Part shown: piece after piece, positions 8,681 through 9,258 of the stretch | How positions within the stretch are numbered: position 1 is the first letter of the stretch | How the letters are laid out: each line of letters begins with the position of its first letter | DNA from: Verrucomicrobiota bacterium | GTDB lineage: Bacteria; Verrucomicrobiota; Verrucomicrobiia; Limisphaerales; UBA1100 | DNA length: 9,258 nucleotides | Reading direction: 5' to 3' | Assembly: GCA_015660155.1 (NCBI GenBank) | Contig: DQLO01000267.1 | Span: forward strand, 1 to 9,258 | Notes under the pieces: generated by a model | Told to the model about the DNA's origin: nothing | The model's input: the letters and a program-made list of their open reading frames with translations, nothing else | Database searches by the model: none | Position numbers and translations under genes: made by a program

Positions 8681-9258
8681 ATGGAAACTTTTTACGATAC
8701 CCACGCGCACTTGACTTTTCCTGATTTCGTGAAGGACATCCCCGGGCTGCTCGAGCGCGCGGCGGCGGCGGGCATCACGCGCATCATCACCATTGGCACC
8801 GATCTCGAAAGCAGCCAACGCGCCGTGGCCCTCGCCGAGGCGCACGCGCCGGTGTATGCCGTGGTGGGCTGGCATCCCAATGACCTCGCCGAAGCACCCG
8901 ACGATGTGCGCCCCGAATTGCGCGAACTCTGCGCGCATCCCAAAGTGGTGGCCATTGGCGAAACCGGCATCGACCACTTTCGGCTCCCCAGTAGTAATGG
9001 CGGCAACGAGGCGGACGACGCGGCGTGGAAGGAACGGCAAATAAAAATCTTCCGCCAACAACTCGAGTTGGCTGCGGAATTAAAACTCAATGCCGTGATT
9101 CACCAACGCGCCGCGTTGGAACCCACGCTGGAAATTTTTGAGGAATACGCCGACCGCGTGCGGGGGCAGTTTCATTGTTTTGTGGATGACGCGGCGAGCA
9201 TGCAGCGCATTCTTGATCTCGGCTCACTGGTGAGCTTCACCGGCATTGTGACGTTTAA
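8681..9258 (+). CDS. tatD: TatD-family metal-dependent DNase, partial (C-terminus off the right edge)
   Basis: TatD proteins are cytosolic TIM-barrel hydrolases of the amidohydrolase type, with 3'-5' exonuclease or endonuclease activity on DNA. From ATG 8681, 192 codons are visible and the frame is open at the edge; the family is about 255-270 residues. Metal ligands appear in order: H8 and H10 in DTHAHL, E94 in GETGID, H141 in NAVIHQR and H165 in FHCF. The final Asp ligand lies beyond the window. The visible end, SFTGIVTF, is the family strand that follows the HCF motif. A short insertion (SSNGGNEADDAAW, 104-116) follows GETGIDHFRLP. The only upstream ribosome-binding hint is a weak AGG at 8673-8675. 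It is divergent from the HExxH gene. Confidence 0.93.
   Translation, partial: METFYDTHAHLTFPDFVKDIPGLLERAAAAGITRIITIGTDLESSQRAVALAEAHAPVYAVVGWHPNDLAEAPDDVRPELRELCAHPKVVAIGETGIDHFRLPSSNGGNEADDAAWKERQIKIFRQQLELAAELKLNAVIHQRAALEPTLEIFEEYADRVRGQFHCFVDDAASMQRILDLGSLVSFTGIVTF

Overview
The window looks like a stretch of chromosome from a Verrucomicrobiota bacterium, with Planctomycetota as the second choice. The strongest pointer is a large secreted protein with a PSCyt1 haem domain, DUF1549 and DUF1553. This architecture is greatly expanded in Planctomycetota and Verrucomicrobiota and rare elsewhere. A secreted HExxH protein resembling DUF1570 and a TIM-barrel sugar phosphate isomerase fit the same background. 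Most coding sequence is fairly GC-rich, and several genes have no recognisable Shine-Dalgarno sequence. Phylum assignment is inference from gene content, not from a marker-gene comparison.

Layout. Positions 1-2843 (minus) hold the PSCyt1/DUF1549/DUF1553 gene, which runs off the left edge. The gap 2844-3062 contains a 136-bp nested palindromic repeat. Positions 3063-4727 (minus) are recN, the SMC-like DNA repair ATPase. Divergent from recN, a consensus-like promoter drives a type II toxin-antitoxin pair (about 4821-5492, plus). The RelE/HigB-type toxin appears frameshifted near position 4875, while the XRE-type antitoxin is intact. A metallo-beta-lactamase-fold hydrolase (5533-6321, plus) follows closely. 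An AT-rich repeat patch and a rho-independent terminator separate it from two minus-strand genes: a sugar phosphate isomerase/epimerase (6445-7485) and, upstream of it, a secreted HExxH metallopeptidase-like protein (7569-8561). A TatD-family DNase starts at 8681 (plus) and runs off the right edge.

How the genes relate. There is no single pathway. RecN and TatD are DNA-metabolism housekeeping genes. The toxin-antitoxin pair is a small accessory unit next to recN and may share transcription with the MBL hydrolase. The PSCyt1 protein, isomerase and HExxH protein fit the secreted/catabolic repertoire of the group.

I did not find a convincing new multi-gene system. The observations most worth following are the toxin frameshift, which can be explained by a 7-nt deletion between GATGAG repeats, its apparently leaderless promoter arrangement, the nested palindrome, and the compositionally distinct middle of the PSCyt1 protein.
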